Source: Chondrilla cf. caribensis (Eukaryota; Porifera; Demospongiae; Chondrillida; Chondrillidae). From it: a stretch of DNA of 64,000 nt. Shown piece after piece: positions 1-12,000 of this stretch. Under the pieces are notes generated by a model. It worked only from the letters and a program-made list of their open reading frames with translations, was not told where the DNA came from and did not search any database. Location: assembly GCA_964020155.1 (NCBI GenBank), contig OZ026566.1, positions 3,831,014-3,895,013 of the forward strand, written 5' to 3'. Numbering within the stretch: position 1 is the stretch's first letter; each line of letters begins with the position of its first letter. Both the position numbers and the translations under genes were made by a program.

Positions 1-437
1 CTTGGGCCATAAAGGGAACAAAGTTTCACATTGATAGATCGGGTGGGAAAAGGACAATCGGATCGTGCTCCTACTGGAGACGGTTGGGTTAGGTATCTAC
101 TGAATAGAGACATTTGGGTCAGGTATCTAGTAGATAGAGACCGACAGTTTACTTCAAGATTTGTATCTTGTACCAAGCAGCTTGGCTCTCGAAACAAATC
201 GGCCATTTGTATAGCTAACAGTCTTAGAACTACATTTGGACGATTAAAAATTGATTTAACCATATAACGTGAATGAAAGAACAAGTTAAATGAAGAGAGG
301 CGGTTGAAACTAGTAACTGTTCCCATTGTATGACCTATACTTACATTTTGATTTGACATTATATAAATTTAATCCCCCTGAAAATTAATAGTTGCAATGT
401 TCAAGGATCGTAATGTTATTTTGTCCTGTCCCTCCAG
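1..437 (+). other. Probable intron 1 of DHRS7-like copy a
   Basis: No supported coding sequence. The region ends in a good acceptor (CCTCCAG) before exon 2 of DHRS7-like copy a. In the downstream copy the matching intron is 671 bp, so the first exon of copy a should lie before the window start. The 78-codon open frame near its left end has no recognisable features. Confidence 0.5.
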
Positions 438-572
438 ATTTCTCTCCTTCTGGTTTCAAGGACACTCACAGTGTTGTTAAACTGGATTTGATGGATTATG
501 AGAGTCACTCCGAGTGTGTGAAGGAAGTAATGCAGAACTATGATCAAGTAAGTGGTGTGTGTGTGTGTGTAT

Positions 573-618
<46 letters not shown>

Positions 619-638
619 TGTCGTGTGTGTGTGTGTGT

Positions 639-701
<63 letters not shown>

Positions 702-968
702 CCATGTGTAACAGACATATTGCAGTGAACATAAAGTCAATGTGTGTAATCTCAAATGTGTAGATTAGTCTAGGTCCTTCACCTCATCCAATCCCTCCTT
801 TTTATGTCTGCATCCTAATAAGTCAATGTTAGGTGTTTGGTGGTAATAGTGTTCTAGACGGTGGGAGTATGCTACTAATGTATGGATTCTGTGGTTGTTG
901 TGTTCCTGTTAATAAGACAGTGAGTCTACTTACTGTCTGCTGATCTAGGGAAAGAACCAAATCCTTCA

Positions 969-1040
<72 letters not shown>

Positions 1041-1509
1041 TGTGTGTGTATGTGTTATGTGTACATGTTGTGTGTGTGCTTGTGTTGTGTGTACATGTGT
1101 GTGTGGACGTTGATTGGTGTAGGTGTACATGTGAGACACTACATGTATATAAGAAATTTCTCTAGTATTTATCAGGGTTATGTTAGTTTCTTCTGTAGTT
1201 TGATCCATGTATTCACATGTACATGTACACATTTGCAGTGTGTGTCCATATAGAGAGGAATAAATGTACGTATTTCAATGTGTATTTTATATATTTTATG
1301 TAGATTGATTACCTGGTGAACAACGCCGGTCGTTCCCAGAGAGGGGAGGCAATCAACACTTCTCTTGAAGTGGACAAGGCCCTCTTGGATCTGAACACCA
1401 TTGGTGCAATATCAGTGACTAAAGCAGTTCTTCCTCAAATGGTCAAGCAAAAGAAAGGGCTCATTGTTGTTGTCAGTAGCATATCTGGAAAGTTGGGTGA
1501 GGATATTTG

Positions 1510-1588
<79 letters not shown>

Positions 1589-2670
1589 CCACATAATATC
1601 GATTTAATAAAGTATTATTTGTTATACTGCTTTATTTTCTCATTAGGAACTCCTTGTGCGAGTGGTTATTCAGCCAGCAAGCATGCCCTACAGGTTAGTG
1701 CATCAGCTGCAGAACATGAGTTATCATCCAGCATATGTACATTACACGGTTTATAGCACTCTTCTCCCACAATGTAGGGGTATTTCGATGCTCTTCGTAT
1801 GGAGTTGTCTGACACTGGTGTTGACGTGCTCAGTGTGTGTCCGGGACCAGTAGTGTCTGATATTGTATCAAATGCCCTCTCCACAGACATCGATACGGTG
1901 AGCTATCTCAGCGTGATTCAAACATGTATGTGTGTGGACCTGTTGTCATGTCTTGGTTCATGTATCCTCTGTCTCCAGCCTGTCACTGATGACTCCGACG
2001 TTCAGACTGGACGCATGAGCACACAGCGCTGTGCTTACCTCATGGTTGTTGCCATGGCAAATAGACTCCACGAGGTGTGGATCTCCCCTAACCCAGTTCT
2101 GCTGTTCACCTATCTCTCACAGTTCATGCCAGCCACTGCCAAATGGTCAGCAATGCTCAAACATATAGTGTGTTGTATGTAGTCACTAGTGTATGGTACC
2201 TATTTCACAGTGCTGTATATTGGTATTTCCTCCTTCAGGTTGGGTCAGTGGTTTGGAAGAAACAGAGTGAAATCCTTCAGAAGTGGTGACTCCGTGAGTG
2301 AATGTTGATTTGTTGGTTTCACCTTCTCATGGCTGTGTGTGAATGTATGTGAAAGCACTTGTGTGTGTATGTCCACCACAAACTGCACAAGTACATGCAT
2401 GTGTGCACATGCGCATGTGTTTTCTTTCCACCAAAACCACACACACATACACATGTGCATACACCCTGCTACAAGCCCTCACTGCTGAATCACCCATGTT
2501 AGTTGTTACTGATACATGCAGTTATGTGCAGGATACCACACCCAACCACCCATCTACGTATGTGCCTGTTGTGGTGAGGTGTACCCTTCACTTATTCACA
2601 CTACCTGTTCTTCTCCTTATAGAAAGGTAGCTACACCTGGTCTGCCTTGACTTGGTTGAGAAGCAAGTAA
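438..2670 (+). CDS. DHRS7: DHRS7-like short-chain dehydrogenase, copy a (5'-partial)
   Basis: Exons 2-8 read as 438-547, 1304-1496, 1647-1693, 1778-1897, 1979-2145, 2239-2293 and 2623-2670 (TAA). Every exon has exactly the same length as its partner in copy b, and all phases agree. The family is SDR, NAD(P)H-dependent oxidoreductases; DHRS7 proteins are membrane-anchored at the ER. Visible marks are NNAG in exon 3, the catalytic YSASK (Y-x3-K) in exon 4, and the DHRS7-typical EVWIS segment in exon 6. The cofactor-binding TGxxxGIG motif is in exon 1, outside the window. Introns 2 and 3 carry long (TG)n tracts. No stop or frameshift is seen in the exons, so this copy looks functional. Family assignment is firm; the substrate is unknown. 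Confidence 0.85.
556..701 (+). repeat. (TG)n microsatellite, DHRS7a intron 2
   Basis: Long interrupted TG tract starting about 9 bp after the 5' splice site at 548, in the TG sense orientation. A second tract (973-1034) lies in the same intron and a third (1513-1586) in intron 3. The orthologous introns of copy b have the same repeats at 6392-6482 and 6905-6971, so the repeats predate the duplication but differ in length. Confidence 0.95.
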
Positions 2671-3009
2671 TCTTGGTGCCAAATTGAATGTCATAGTTAC
2701 TGCAGATATGGAGTATATATCTTTGTATGGACTGCTGATGTAGAGAGAGGCTTGGACAATAGCACTTGCTTGAATGCCTTATTTTTGCAGCAAATCATTG
2801 TAACTATAATACTATCACTGCACTAGTATTTGTATGCACGCATATTATGATCATCAATAATGTAATAATCAATTATTATTACTGGTACATTACAATGGGC
2901 ATCTATTATTCAGTATCAGTGCTATATAGCAGTACACACTACAAGTACAATAGAGCTAGCTACACGATAACAGTGGATCTACTTGGTGTCCTATTATTCA
3001 CCATCTACT
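2671..3009. repeat. 3' flank of duplicated DHRS7 unit (matches 8018-8353)
   Basis: Non-coding sequence that closely matches 8018-8353 downstream of copy b, with small indels. It shows that the duplication extends past the stop codon to a shared end near the words CACCATCTACT, where the two copies abruptly diverge. Confidence 0.85.
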
Positions 3010-3182
3010 AGCTACTATGTTCTACATAGGAGCATTATCTTGTGGTTTTCAATCCCTAGCCGCATGGCTTTCCATTCTGGACAACAGGGCACCACTAACT
3101 TGCACCCGATCACAAGTATTTCCATTATGCAGCAATCAGCCAACTCGTCACCACAGATGGTGGGACCATTCTCCTGTGACAG
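3010..3182 (-). pseudogene. Possible diverged HNH-domain exon relic
   Basis: On the minus strand an acceptor-like sequence (CCTGTCACAG) is followed by about 50 open codons. They contain LVVPCCPEW, resembling the LVPCCPEC of the HNH gene that sits at the equivalent place after copy b (8354-8602). About 22 bp around this motif are near-identical at DNA level, but the His-Asn-His core and the first CxxC are not visible. It may be a decayed or highly diverged paralogue; chance similarity is possible. Confidence 0.35.
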
Positions 3183-4147
3183 GAAAAAGAACTGAACAGA
3201 CTACATGGAAGTATGCATCAAAGCCACAGAACTTACAAGCCTGGATAGGGTTATATTATAGACCACCTGTGTACCTGAGTGAGGACCAGTACTCAAAAAG
3301 GTCTCCTCTTAATTTTAATGTTAACATAATTCATTTCAACTGGATCCCCCGGATTTACTACCTATACAGTTGGTGTGGAAAGCTAACAGACATTTGTTGT
3401 GAAGTTAAATATTCCATTAAAATTGTGTATGTTAATTAGTTCCACTGTATAAGTTTCAAAGATAACATTACAGTTGCTATGGTCACTGTTCTCCTTCCTT
3501 CACAAAGATTCAACTTATGATGGCCTGTATTTGTTGGTACTATGCACACCTCTCAAGATGGTAGACAAACAAAACAGTCTTTGATTTGTAATACTGAATG
3601 TCAATCTGATTCACAATTTCATCTGTCAGTGCGTATCTTATCCAAGTTGTGCTGTTGTCTGATAGGTCCATATAAAGGAACAGGTCTTAATGGATCTGTG
3701 TATCAATTATTGTTCCACAGGACACTCTTTTTGAATAATAATAAGCAATTCAGTGGAACCTGTGTTAAGACCACCTGTGACAAGTGACCACTCCTTAGCT
3801 ATCCCATAATATAGTTTTAACTACAATTCACATGCACTTGAAGACCACAGGAATGCATGTCACATGCACAGACCAAACGTAATGATCTACATGGATGATC
3901 CTTTCTGGACAGGTTCCACATTGCTTGTAAATTAAATTATGTATACCTAATGTCAAGTATATGCATGCACCTCTTTCAATGAATGTAAACACACAAACTC
4001 ACAATGTACATGCATACTCATTATTAAGTAACATAATCAATTACTCAATTAATAATGACTTTACAATTATACACTTATGGCTACTTAACTTAGTACACCT
4101 ACAACTACATCATATAGCAACTACACTCTACAGTACTACACTTCGTT
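3183..4147. other. Intergenic, with a dispersed repeat at 3755-3835
   Basis: No gene is supported. The stretch at about 3755-3835 (AACCTGTGTTAAGACCACC and onward) recurs in similar form at 62110-62185 and, more loosely, at 20741-20890. It is a dispersed short DNA-transposon-like repeat. Confidence 0.5.
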
Positions 4148-4973
4148 TTACATTCTCATTTTCCTCTTGTAGTCATCACCATGCATGGCTCCCTTCTTCA
4201 GGTTGCAAGAAAGACAGGCGGCAACTGCATTTGAAACCTCTGTACGTCCTCCTTGTGCAACAGGGACATAGTGGTTGGCATGCCAGTTGTTCCAACGAAG
4301 TCTGATACCACAGTAGTGACAGCGCCCATGCGAATTGTAATATACAAGTGCTCTTTTCTGTCCTCGAAAGCGGTCACTGGGACCACAATCAACATCTTCA
4401 GAATCATCATCCAAAAGTTTAGCGTCCATGTCGTGGACAGACGCAGCATGTTCGGGACAACAAAACTTGCTGTCAATATTTGGTGGCTGTTTACATCGCA
4501 AGCTTTCATCAAATCCAAGACACCGTGCTTTATTGGACAGGCCTGCCTTGAAACAATTACCACAGAGTACCATATGGGTCACTACAACATCATGATTCTT
4601 CCCATCATCGTAGTCAAGAGACTGCCAGTGCTGAGCTTCAGGTAGGTCCTTCCAGCAGCTGAAGCACTTTTCGTCACACTGCTGGTAAATAATGAGCTTG
4701 GCTGTATCATCCAAAAAGCTGGTAGAATCTACAGAATTGCACAATTAAGTAAATATAAGTTAGTACAGTAGAAACTCATCAAGACAAATTGTTAACTAAT
4801 ACAAGCCAATTTTTGAGTATTATTTGGTTTGCTGTCGTAGTTGATTTATAGAAAGTAAATCCTGATAAGAAAAACATTTAATAACAAGAACTGATTTCAT
4901 GGGTCCTTTGTAGTTTGTCTTGATGAGTTTGTTAATGAATAAATACAATATAGCTATGGTCTATACCTGCCAT
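4148..4973 (-). CDS. HNH-nuclease domain protein, two exons (HNH-1)
   Basis: Exon 2 (4148-4728) is open throughout. A short first coding exon (4967-4973, ATGGCAG then gtatag) fits in phase and gives a protein starting MADSTSFLDD, about 194 aa. The N-terminal two thirds are rich in Cys/His pairs (CFSCW, CGNCF, CCPEH), suggesting zinc binding. The C-terminus is an HNH fold: CHYCG, WHANHYVPVAQGG, then CLSCNLKKGAM. HNH domains cut or nick DNA using a metal-bound His. Here the usual DH of the first motif reads NH, which may affect activity. HNH genes are typical of bacteria, phage and mobile introns and are unusual in animals. The role is unknown. It is divergent from DHRS7b, 324 bp away. Confidence 0.7.
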
Positions 4974-5297
4974 TCTATTCGTTTGTTCTCTTTGTTGATT
5001 ATGACTTTAAATGCCTTCTCTTTTACACATAATATTGGGCGGGATCATGATTCAGCAATTCCCAGAAGTCGTTTTTCCCCTGAAACAATCCCTTTTGGTT
5101 TACATATCGCGCTAAAATGACGTCATGATGTCGCTATCACATGCAGAACACGTGCCTCGAATCTCCACTCCACTGCTGCCACATCAGTCTGACTGGTCTG
5201 ACTCACAGCATCCTCCTACGAATTCAGTGGATATTAAAGGACTGCCGAATCACCCTGACCATTTTGTCTCGCAAATCTGAAAGCCATTACATCAAAG
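4974..5297. promoter_or_regulatory. Bidirectional promoter HNH-1 / DHRS7b with CRE palindrome
   Basis: Region between two divergent start codons. A perfect CRE/ATF palindrome TGACGTCA lies at 5118-5125. The same 8-mer occurs in the histone H3 promoter (24286-24293) and upstream of eIF5 (53219-53226). No TATA box stands out. Confidence 0.45.
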
Positions 5298-6391
5298 ATG
5301 GAGTTTAAACACTTTCTTCTTGTTTCAGTTGGATGTGCCTTCGTGGCGATGATTTTTCCTATCCCCATGATCATTTTAGCTGTTGTAGTTGCCATTTTCC
5401 TCTCTGACGCCGACCTGACTCTACTCGGATGTAGTAGGTTTGGAAGTCAGCCTGAATCCCTGAGGGGTCAAGTGATTTGGATAACCGGAGCCTCCAGCGG
5501 TATCGGAGAGGGCCTGGCGTACGAGCTGGCCAAAGTAGGATGTAAACTGATCCTTTCTGCTCGGAGAGTGGATGAGCTGGAACGAGTGAAATCGAGATGT
5601 ATTGGTGAGTCTGGATGGTAACATAAGGAGTCAGTGATGGTGGTATATGTGAGGGATGGTGGTGAGATGAGGTGAAGATTACCCACATTGTAGTAATCCT
5701 CTTTCTGTTCATGGTGACGGAGAATGGTCTCACACCAGAGCAGAAGCCAGCTGACACTGAGACCATTCTCTATTCCCACAAATATCTTTGTTGCCATGGT
5801 GAAGACCACCCAGTACATGATATGCTAGTACATGTACATTGTATTACTTTATTCCTTCCCTCAATGGTGCGTTGTACAAGTATCTTGTGTTGCACTAACA
5901 ATGCTTGCATCTGAGCGTGACTATGTCCTGCTGCTACATGTAAGGGGCAGGTTGTGTGCATGTCCTCTTATTTACTAGGCTAGTGGAGCCAGACTCTTTT
6001 CAATATGGACACCGTGCATCAGAAATTGTAGTCCTTCGGGTTTTTGCTGTGGTGTATGGAGAGTAGGTTTGACTGCAGTGCAGACTAATACTTAGAATTA
6101 TTCGTAGAGCACACATACATATGAACATATATATGTCCAAAACTTTTCATAGGCACCCATGACTTACTTTGCTGTCTGTTTGACAGTGTTTTGAGACAGT
6201 CTGCGGCGAACAGTGCAGCTGTAAAGTGTCTGTATGGTGATGTTACTTATAATGTGTATTTACCCCTCCTTCCAGAGCTCTCTCCTCCTGGTTTCAAGGA
6301 CACTCACAGTGTTGTTAAACTGGATTTGATGGATTACGAGAGTCACTCCGAGTGTGTGAAGGAAGTCATGCAGAACTATGATCGGGTGAGT

Positions 6392-6484
<93 letters not shown>

Positions 6485-6903
6485 TTCGTATGTGTGCATG
6501 TGTATGTGTGTGCATGTTGTGTGTGTGGGTGTACATATGAGTTACTGTATAAAAAAATTCTCTGGTATTTATTTGTTTTGTGCTAGTTTCTACTGTAGTT
6601 TGATCCATGTACTCACATGTACACATTTGCAGTGTGTGTCCACATAGAGAGGAACATATGTATCTTGATGTCTATTTTATATTTTATGTAGATTGATTAC
6701 CTGGTGAATAACGCTGGTCGTTCCCAGAGAGGAGAGGCAATCAACACTTCTCTTGAAGTAGACAAGGCCCTCTTGGATCTGAACACCATTGGTACAATAT
6801 CAGTGACTAAAGCAGTTCTTCCTCAAATGGTCAAGCAAAAGAAAGGGCTTATTGTCGTTGTCAGTAGCATAGCCGGAAAGTTGGGTGAGGATATTTGTAG
6901 AGC

Positions 6904-6974
<71 letters not shown>

Positions 6975-8017
6975 ATACAAGTATTATTGGTTGTGCTATT
7001 TTTCTCGTTAGGATCTCCTTGTTCTACTGGTTATTCAGCCAGCAAGCATGCCCTACAGGTTAGTGCACCCCCTGCAGAACACGAGCTATCATCCAGCATA
7101 AGTACATTACACAGTTTATAGCACTCTTCTCCCTCAATGTAGGGGTATTTCGATGCTCTTCGTATGGAGTTGTCTGACACTGGTGTTGACGTGCTCAGTG
7201 TGTGTCCAGGACCAGTGGTGTCTGAAGTTACATCCAATGCCCTATCCACAGACCTCGATACAGTGAGCTAACTCAGTGTAATACACACATGTATGTGTTG
7301 TCATGTCTTGGTTCATGTATCCTCTGTCTCCAGCCTGTCACTGATGACTCCGACGTTCAGACCGGACGCATGAGCACGCAGCGCTGTGCTTACCTCATGG
7401 TTGTTGCCATGGCAAATAGACTCCACGAGGTGTGGATCTCCCCTAACCCAGTTCTGCTGTTCACCTATCTCTCACAGTTCATGCCAGCCACTGCCAAATG
7501 GTCAGCAATTCTCAAACGTAGTGTGTTGTGTGTAGTCACTAGTGTATGGTATTTCATAGTGCTGTACTTATATTGGTATTTTCCTCCTTCAGGTTGGGTC
7601 AGTGGTTTGGAGGAAACAGAGTGAAATCCTTCAGAAGGGGTGACCCTGTGAGTGAATTTTCACCTTCTCATGGCTGTGTGTGAATGCACACAAGAGCACT
7701 CGTGTGTGTGTATGTCCACCACGAACTGCACAAGTAAATGCATGAATACACATGTCCATGTTGTTTCTTTTCACCAAAACCACACACATGTACACATGTG
7801 CATACACCCTGCTACAAGCCATCACTGCTGAATCACCTATGTTAGTTGTTACTGATACATGCAGTTATGTGCAAGATACCACACCTACCCACATATGTAT
7901 CTAAGTATTTGCCTGTTGTGGTGAAGTGTACCCTCCACTTATTCACACTCCCTGTTCTTCTCCTTACAGGAGGGTAGCTTCACTTGGTCTGCCTTGACTT
8001 GGTTGAGAAGCAAGTAA
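5298..8017 (+). CDS. DHRS7: DHRS7-like short-chain dehydrogenase, copy b (complete)
   Basis: Eight exons: 5298-5604, 6276-6385, 6692-6884, 7012-7058, 7143-7262, 7334-7500, 7593-7647 and 7970-8017. They sum to 349 codons including stop; vertebrate DHRS7 is about 340 aa. The N-terminus holds a hydrophobic anchor (about residues 5-36), then the DADLTLL segment typical of DHRS7, the cofactor-binding [12 protein letters not shown], catalytic YSASK and EVWIS. It is expected to be a membrane-bound NAD(P)(H) oxidoreductase facing the ER lumen or cytosol; the substrate is unknown. It is a tandem paralogue of 438-2670 with nearly identical exons. Introns 2 and 3 hold (TG)n tracts. Confidence 0.92.
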
Positions 8018-8353
8018 TCTCGGTGCCAATTTCGTAGTTACTGTAGATATACAGTGTATGTCTTTGTATGGACTGCTTATGTAGAGAGAGGCCTCGACAA
8101 TAGTACTTGCTTGAACATCTTGTTTTTGTAGCAAATCATTGTAGCTATGTTATCTTTGCAACAAACACCACTGCATTAGTATTTGTATGCACAGATATTA
8201 TGATGTTCATTAATAATGTAATAATTAATTATTATTGCTGGTACAGTACAATGGGTATCTATTATTCAGTATCAGTGCTATATAGCAGTACACACTACGA
8301 GTACAATAGAGCTAGCTACACTATACCAGTGAATCTACTTGGTGTCCTATTAT
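8018..8353. repeat. 3' flank of duplicated DHRS7 unit (partner of 2671-3009)
   Basis: Non-coding partner of the flank after copy a. It runs directly into the stop codon of the HNH-2 gene on the other strand. Confidence 0.8.
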
Positions 8354-8602
8354 TCACCATCTACTTTTGGAGGATGATTCTCGGTTTTTCCTGTATTGAA
8401 TGTACTCCCGATCAGTCATGTCTCCTTTCTCGTCATTGCATTCTGGGCAACAGGGCACCAGGTTGTCCAGAGCATCTGTCCCACCCCTTGACTTGGGGAT
8501 CTTGTGGTCAATTTCCCAGTTATTTGGGTCCAGCTTCTTCCCACAATAATAGCAGTATCCTCCAGTTTTATCCCACACTTTCTCTCTCTTGGATTTATCC
8601 AT
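8354..8602 (-). CDS. Small HNH endonuclease (HNH-2)
   Basis: An 82-aa, almost pure HNH domain: CYYCGKKLDPNNWEIDHK, then PKSRGG, NLVPCC, and CNDEKGDMTDREY. All expected elements are present: two CxxC knuckles, the EIDH metal/general-base histidine, the Asn of NLVP, and CNxxKG. A splice acceptor (GACTTACAG) lies 11 bp before the ATG. A likely 5' non-coding exon with donor ACGT|gtgagt sits around 8710-8830, so this is a spliced nuclear gene and not bacterial contamination. The sequence resembles stand-alone bacterial or phage HNH proteins more than any animal enzyme I know. It converges on DHRS7b. Function unknown; candidate horizontally acquired gene. Confidence 0.75.
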   Translation of the reverse strand: MDKSKREKVWDKTGGYCYYCGKKLDPNNWEIDHKIPKSRGGTDALDNLVPCCPECNDEKGDMTDREYIQYRKNRESSSKSRW

Positions 8603-9059
8603 GTTTGTGTTCTCTGTAAGTCAAGAATACAGAAGATTCAGAAGACACAATGTTGTACGTATCAGAGGTAATTTCTGACAATGTGTAGTTAACAAAAAAA
8701 TACACTCACACGTAACGTCTTGACAGAATCTAGCGTCTTGGTACCTTAAGCTCTTGAGATTTACTGGGAATACCAGGATGTAGGTTGTGCGTTAGGTATA
8801 CGGTAGATCCTGTTGACATTCCAAGAACATAGACACGCCCAGGCATGATTCAGATTAAACTATATGCATAATACATGCACCAGATCCCCCTGGAATGTGT
8901 GTACTGTATACAGTTTTAGTTTCATAAATGACATTCATAGCAAAAGAATAACAAAATGTGCCATAATGACGACCACACACCAAGATGGTAGGGTGGATGG
9001 AATTAAGAAATGATGATTGAAGAAAATCATGAATAAGTGCATGCATTACAGAATGTCTA
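8603..9059. other. 5' region of HNH-2 and spacer to HAP2 3' end
   Basis: Contains the probable HNH-2 upstream exon (about 8710-8830). Otherwise nothing recognisable. Confidence 0.4.
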
Positions 9060-12000
9060 CTTGTCAGCCCGTACTGAGACCTTGGATGCATTGATGGATG
9101 GAAAGAGTGGGGCGAGGGTTATAACTTGTAGAACAGTCTCTATATCAAGTCTCAGGGTGAACTCTTCGGGATTCAAGACATTGGATGTTTTCAAGGAGAC
9201 TTTTCTGTTTTTAACCACTTTATGAGTCTGGGAGGGAAGGAGATAGCCACCTGACATCCACAGCAACACAGCACCAACACTAAACACCCTTACTTGGTGA
9301 ATGTACTTGTATATGTCAAATACACACACTCCCTCCAAATCCTCAACGAGCTTCAGCCTGCCCTTGATACTGAAGGAGTCACCTGGATTCTACAGTTATA
9401 CCCAGCATAGATACTCTAATACAGCACAGTACATATGTAAACTGTATAACCTCTGACACAGCCATCATAACCATGTCTGCGGTAAATTACATGTGGCTAC
9501 ACACCTGTAAGCTGTGTGGTACTTGACTGGGATCTACTGAAGAGAAGTTGAGGTACACAGGGTAGCCTGGTTCCAGAAGTTCATCAAGATCCATAGCCTT
9601 GAGTGAATCAGCACATTTGTATAAGAGTATGTACTGTACAGCTTTGAGTGTACAGCTAACCTCTTCTTCATCTGAAGTGTCGCTCAAGCAGCTGCGTGAA
9701 TCACTGGAAGTCTTGAGTTCATCTTCAGTCACTTCTTTGAAATCTTTTGGCAATTTCGGTTTGGTCTGTGGTGGGTCCTTAACTTTCACACGCTCACCTT
9801 TATTGTCAGTCTCTGTACACAAATTTGTCAGACAAGCATACATGTTGTATCATAGAATCTTGGGTTGCACTCAACTTACTCCTCTTTTTAGATTTTTTAG
9901 TCTTTTTTTCTACTCTGCGCTTCTTCTCCAATTCAACCACATCAGATGTGATGTCAATGACTGTCACTTCATCCTCATTGTTGATGTCAACATCAATTTC
10001 AACAATTGTCTCTTCTTTCTTCTTTCTCCTTTTTGTTTTCAGCTTCTTCTTGGTCTTTTTCCCCCTGGAGTAGTCATCCATGGAGAGGAACTCTGTCTTC
10101 TTTCCAGCTCGTTTCTTTGCCTTTGCTGCTCTGTATGCCTGCTTCCTTCTCTGCCTCCTTCTTCTTCGTTTGAGTTGGTCGATGGCAAACTGCAGTATCC
10201 AGATTATTGGTAGTAAGGGACAGTAGAGGAAGAAACATGTACCTTTAATGATCTCCAGAATGGTCTTTGTTTCCCTATTTGGGTGCGTATGCAAAAATAA
10301 AATAAAAATGTAAATGTTGTCCTAAGTAATATCATCTGGACCACTTACTTCACACGACAGTTGCATTGATAAGGTTCTTTCCACCAGACATCGTCATCTT
10401 TGACTTTTTTCCCTCTGCGTTTCTTTATTCTGAGTTTCTTCCTGTGCTCTCGACGAGCCTTCTTAGCTCCCTGGCACATGCCATCACACCTGGCCGGCTG
10501 ACCGTGATCCCCGTACTGTTCCAACTGCCCCTTCACCAAATTGGTGGCAAACATCGGAATCCCAGTGGTGGCCATAATAATGGCCCCAATGGCCATCCAG
10601 AGGTATTGACACTTTATTTCTCCAGTGGCAATCATCATGACCACTTTCAGGATACCCAGTATGATCAGGATCTTGATGATGATGGCACCTATGATCATGG
10701 CTCCGAGGTTAGTCTGGAGGAAGCTACCGAGGTCTTCGAAGAACTGGAGGATGTCCACCACGTCGTTAGGGGTCAGTGAGTCCTTCAGATCAGGAGGAGG
10801 AGGGCAATTGCTGGTGTTGTCTCCACACTGTGCAGGCAAAGGGCAGACAAAAACATATAAACAGTGATGGAAAATGTAAATGGCAACATGTACGTACATA
10901 CAAAGTGCATGTACAGTGGTGGGTATTGTTCCTTCTTACGAGTTTAGTTGCATTTAGGCACTAGTGACTACATGAGTAACAGTACAACACCCATATTCAT
11001 GTATGAATGTTGTGTATGATCTTATACACATACGTAGATAGGAACATGTGACTGCTGCAAAGTACAAACTGGATCTGAACTATGAGCACAGCACCTGTGC
11101 AGTATGTTGACCAGAGGTACGAGATAGGGTGGTTAGATGTACTGACTTACACTGCATCCACAGTACCCGTGACAGAAGCACGTATCGAACGTAGTGAAGC
11201 TGACAGTCTGGTTGTCCAAGAGAATCCCCTTCTCGTCATACAGCTCAACTAGCGGAAAATACAACAGTACATGCGTACAGTATGTTGACATTAACGTGTA
11301 GTCTGTGGAGGTGTGAGGAGGGTTGCAAACCTTCACAGCGATTGATTTGAGAGATGGCGTGAAAGGAGTAGAGAGTGAAGGTGAGATTGGAAACCTCTGC
11401 CGGATCCAGTATGATGGTCTGTGCGGGGATGTACTCTATGCCAGCCGAGCAGTGGAGGATGGCCACCTAGCGAGGGACCACACACAAGTTGATAATATCA
11501 TACTCAATATGTTCAACTACAGAGTGTACACATATACGTATGTATGATTATACAGTAGGCTTCAACAAACAAGGAATATGTACAGTGAGTATGTGGCCTT
11601 ATTACATGTGTACATAGATGTAGTTTAACAGGTGAACTCCCAAACTAAAGTATACGTATGTATGTATGTATTGTATCACATAATGCATGCAATACACAAT
11701 CATGCACATTCCACCATTGTGTGTACCTGATAAGAAGCACTGACATAACCGATGTTTTCCACCAGCACAGTCAAGGAACCATCCATTGAGAGAGCCTCAA
11801 AAGCATCAATGTAGCAGTCAACTATTCTACCCGGCGACGTGTTCACAACTGATTTCAAGTTATCTGCTTCCATGGTGATGGTTATCAAGGATTTCTGTAT
11901 GTCTGTTGATATCAACTCGAGAACTGTCAGGTCACTAGACATGGGAGGAATGCGTCCAAAGTTCCCAAGGAGATAAGTCCCTCGACGTCCTTCAGCTATT

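Noticed and set aside
31..267. 78-codon frame at the left edge as exon 1 of DHRS7 copy a
   Set aside because: No TGxxxGIG motif or membrane anchor; exon 1 should lie farther upstream.
392..763. Open frames of repeated Cys-Val or His-Thr across TG/CA tracts (here and at about 20 other places)
   Set aside because: They are artefacts of dinucleotide repeats, lie in introns and have no independent coding support.
8107..8619. 170-codon plus-strand frame over the HNH-2 gene
   Set aside because: Antisense shadow of the HNH exon and of the duplicated non-coding flank.
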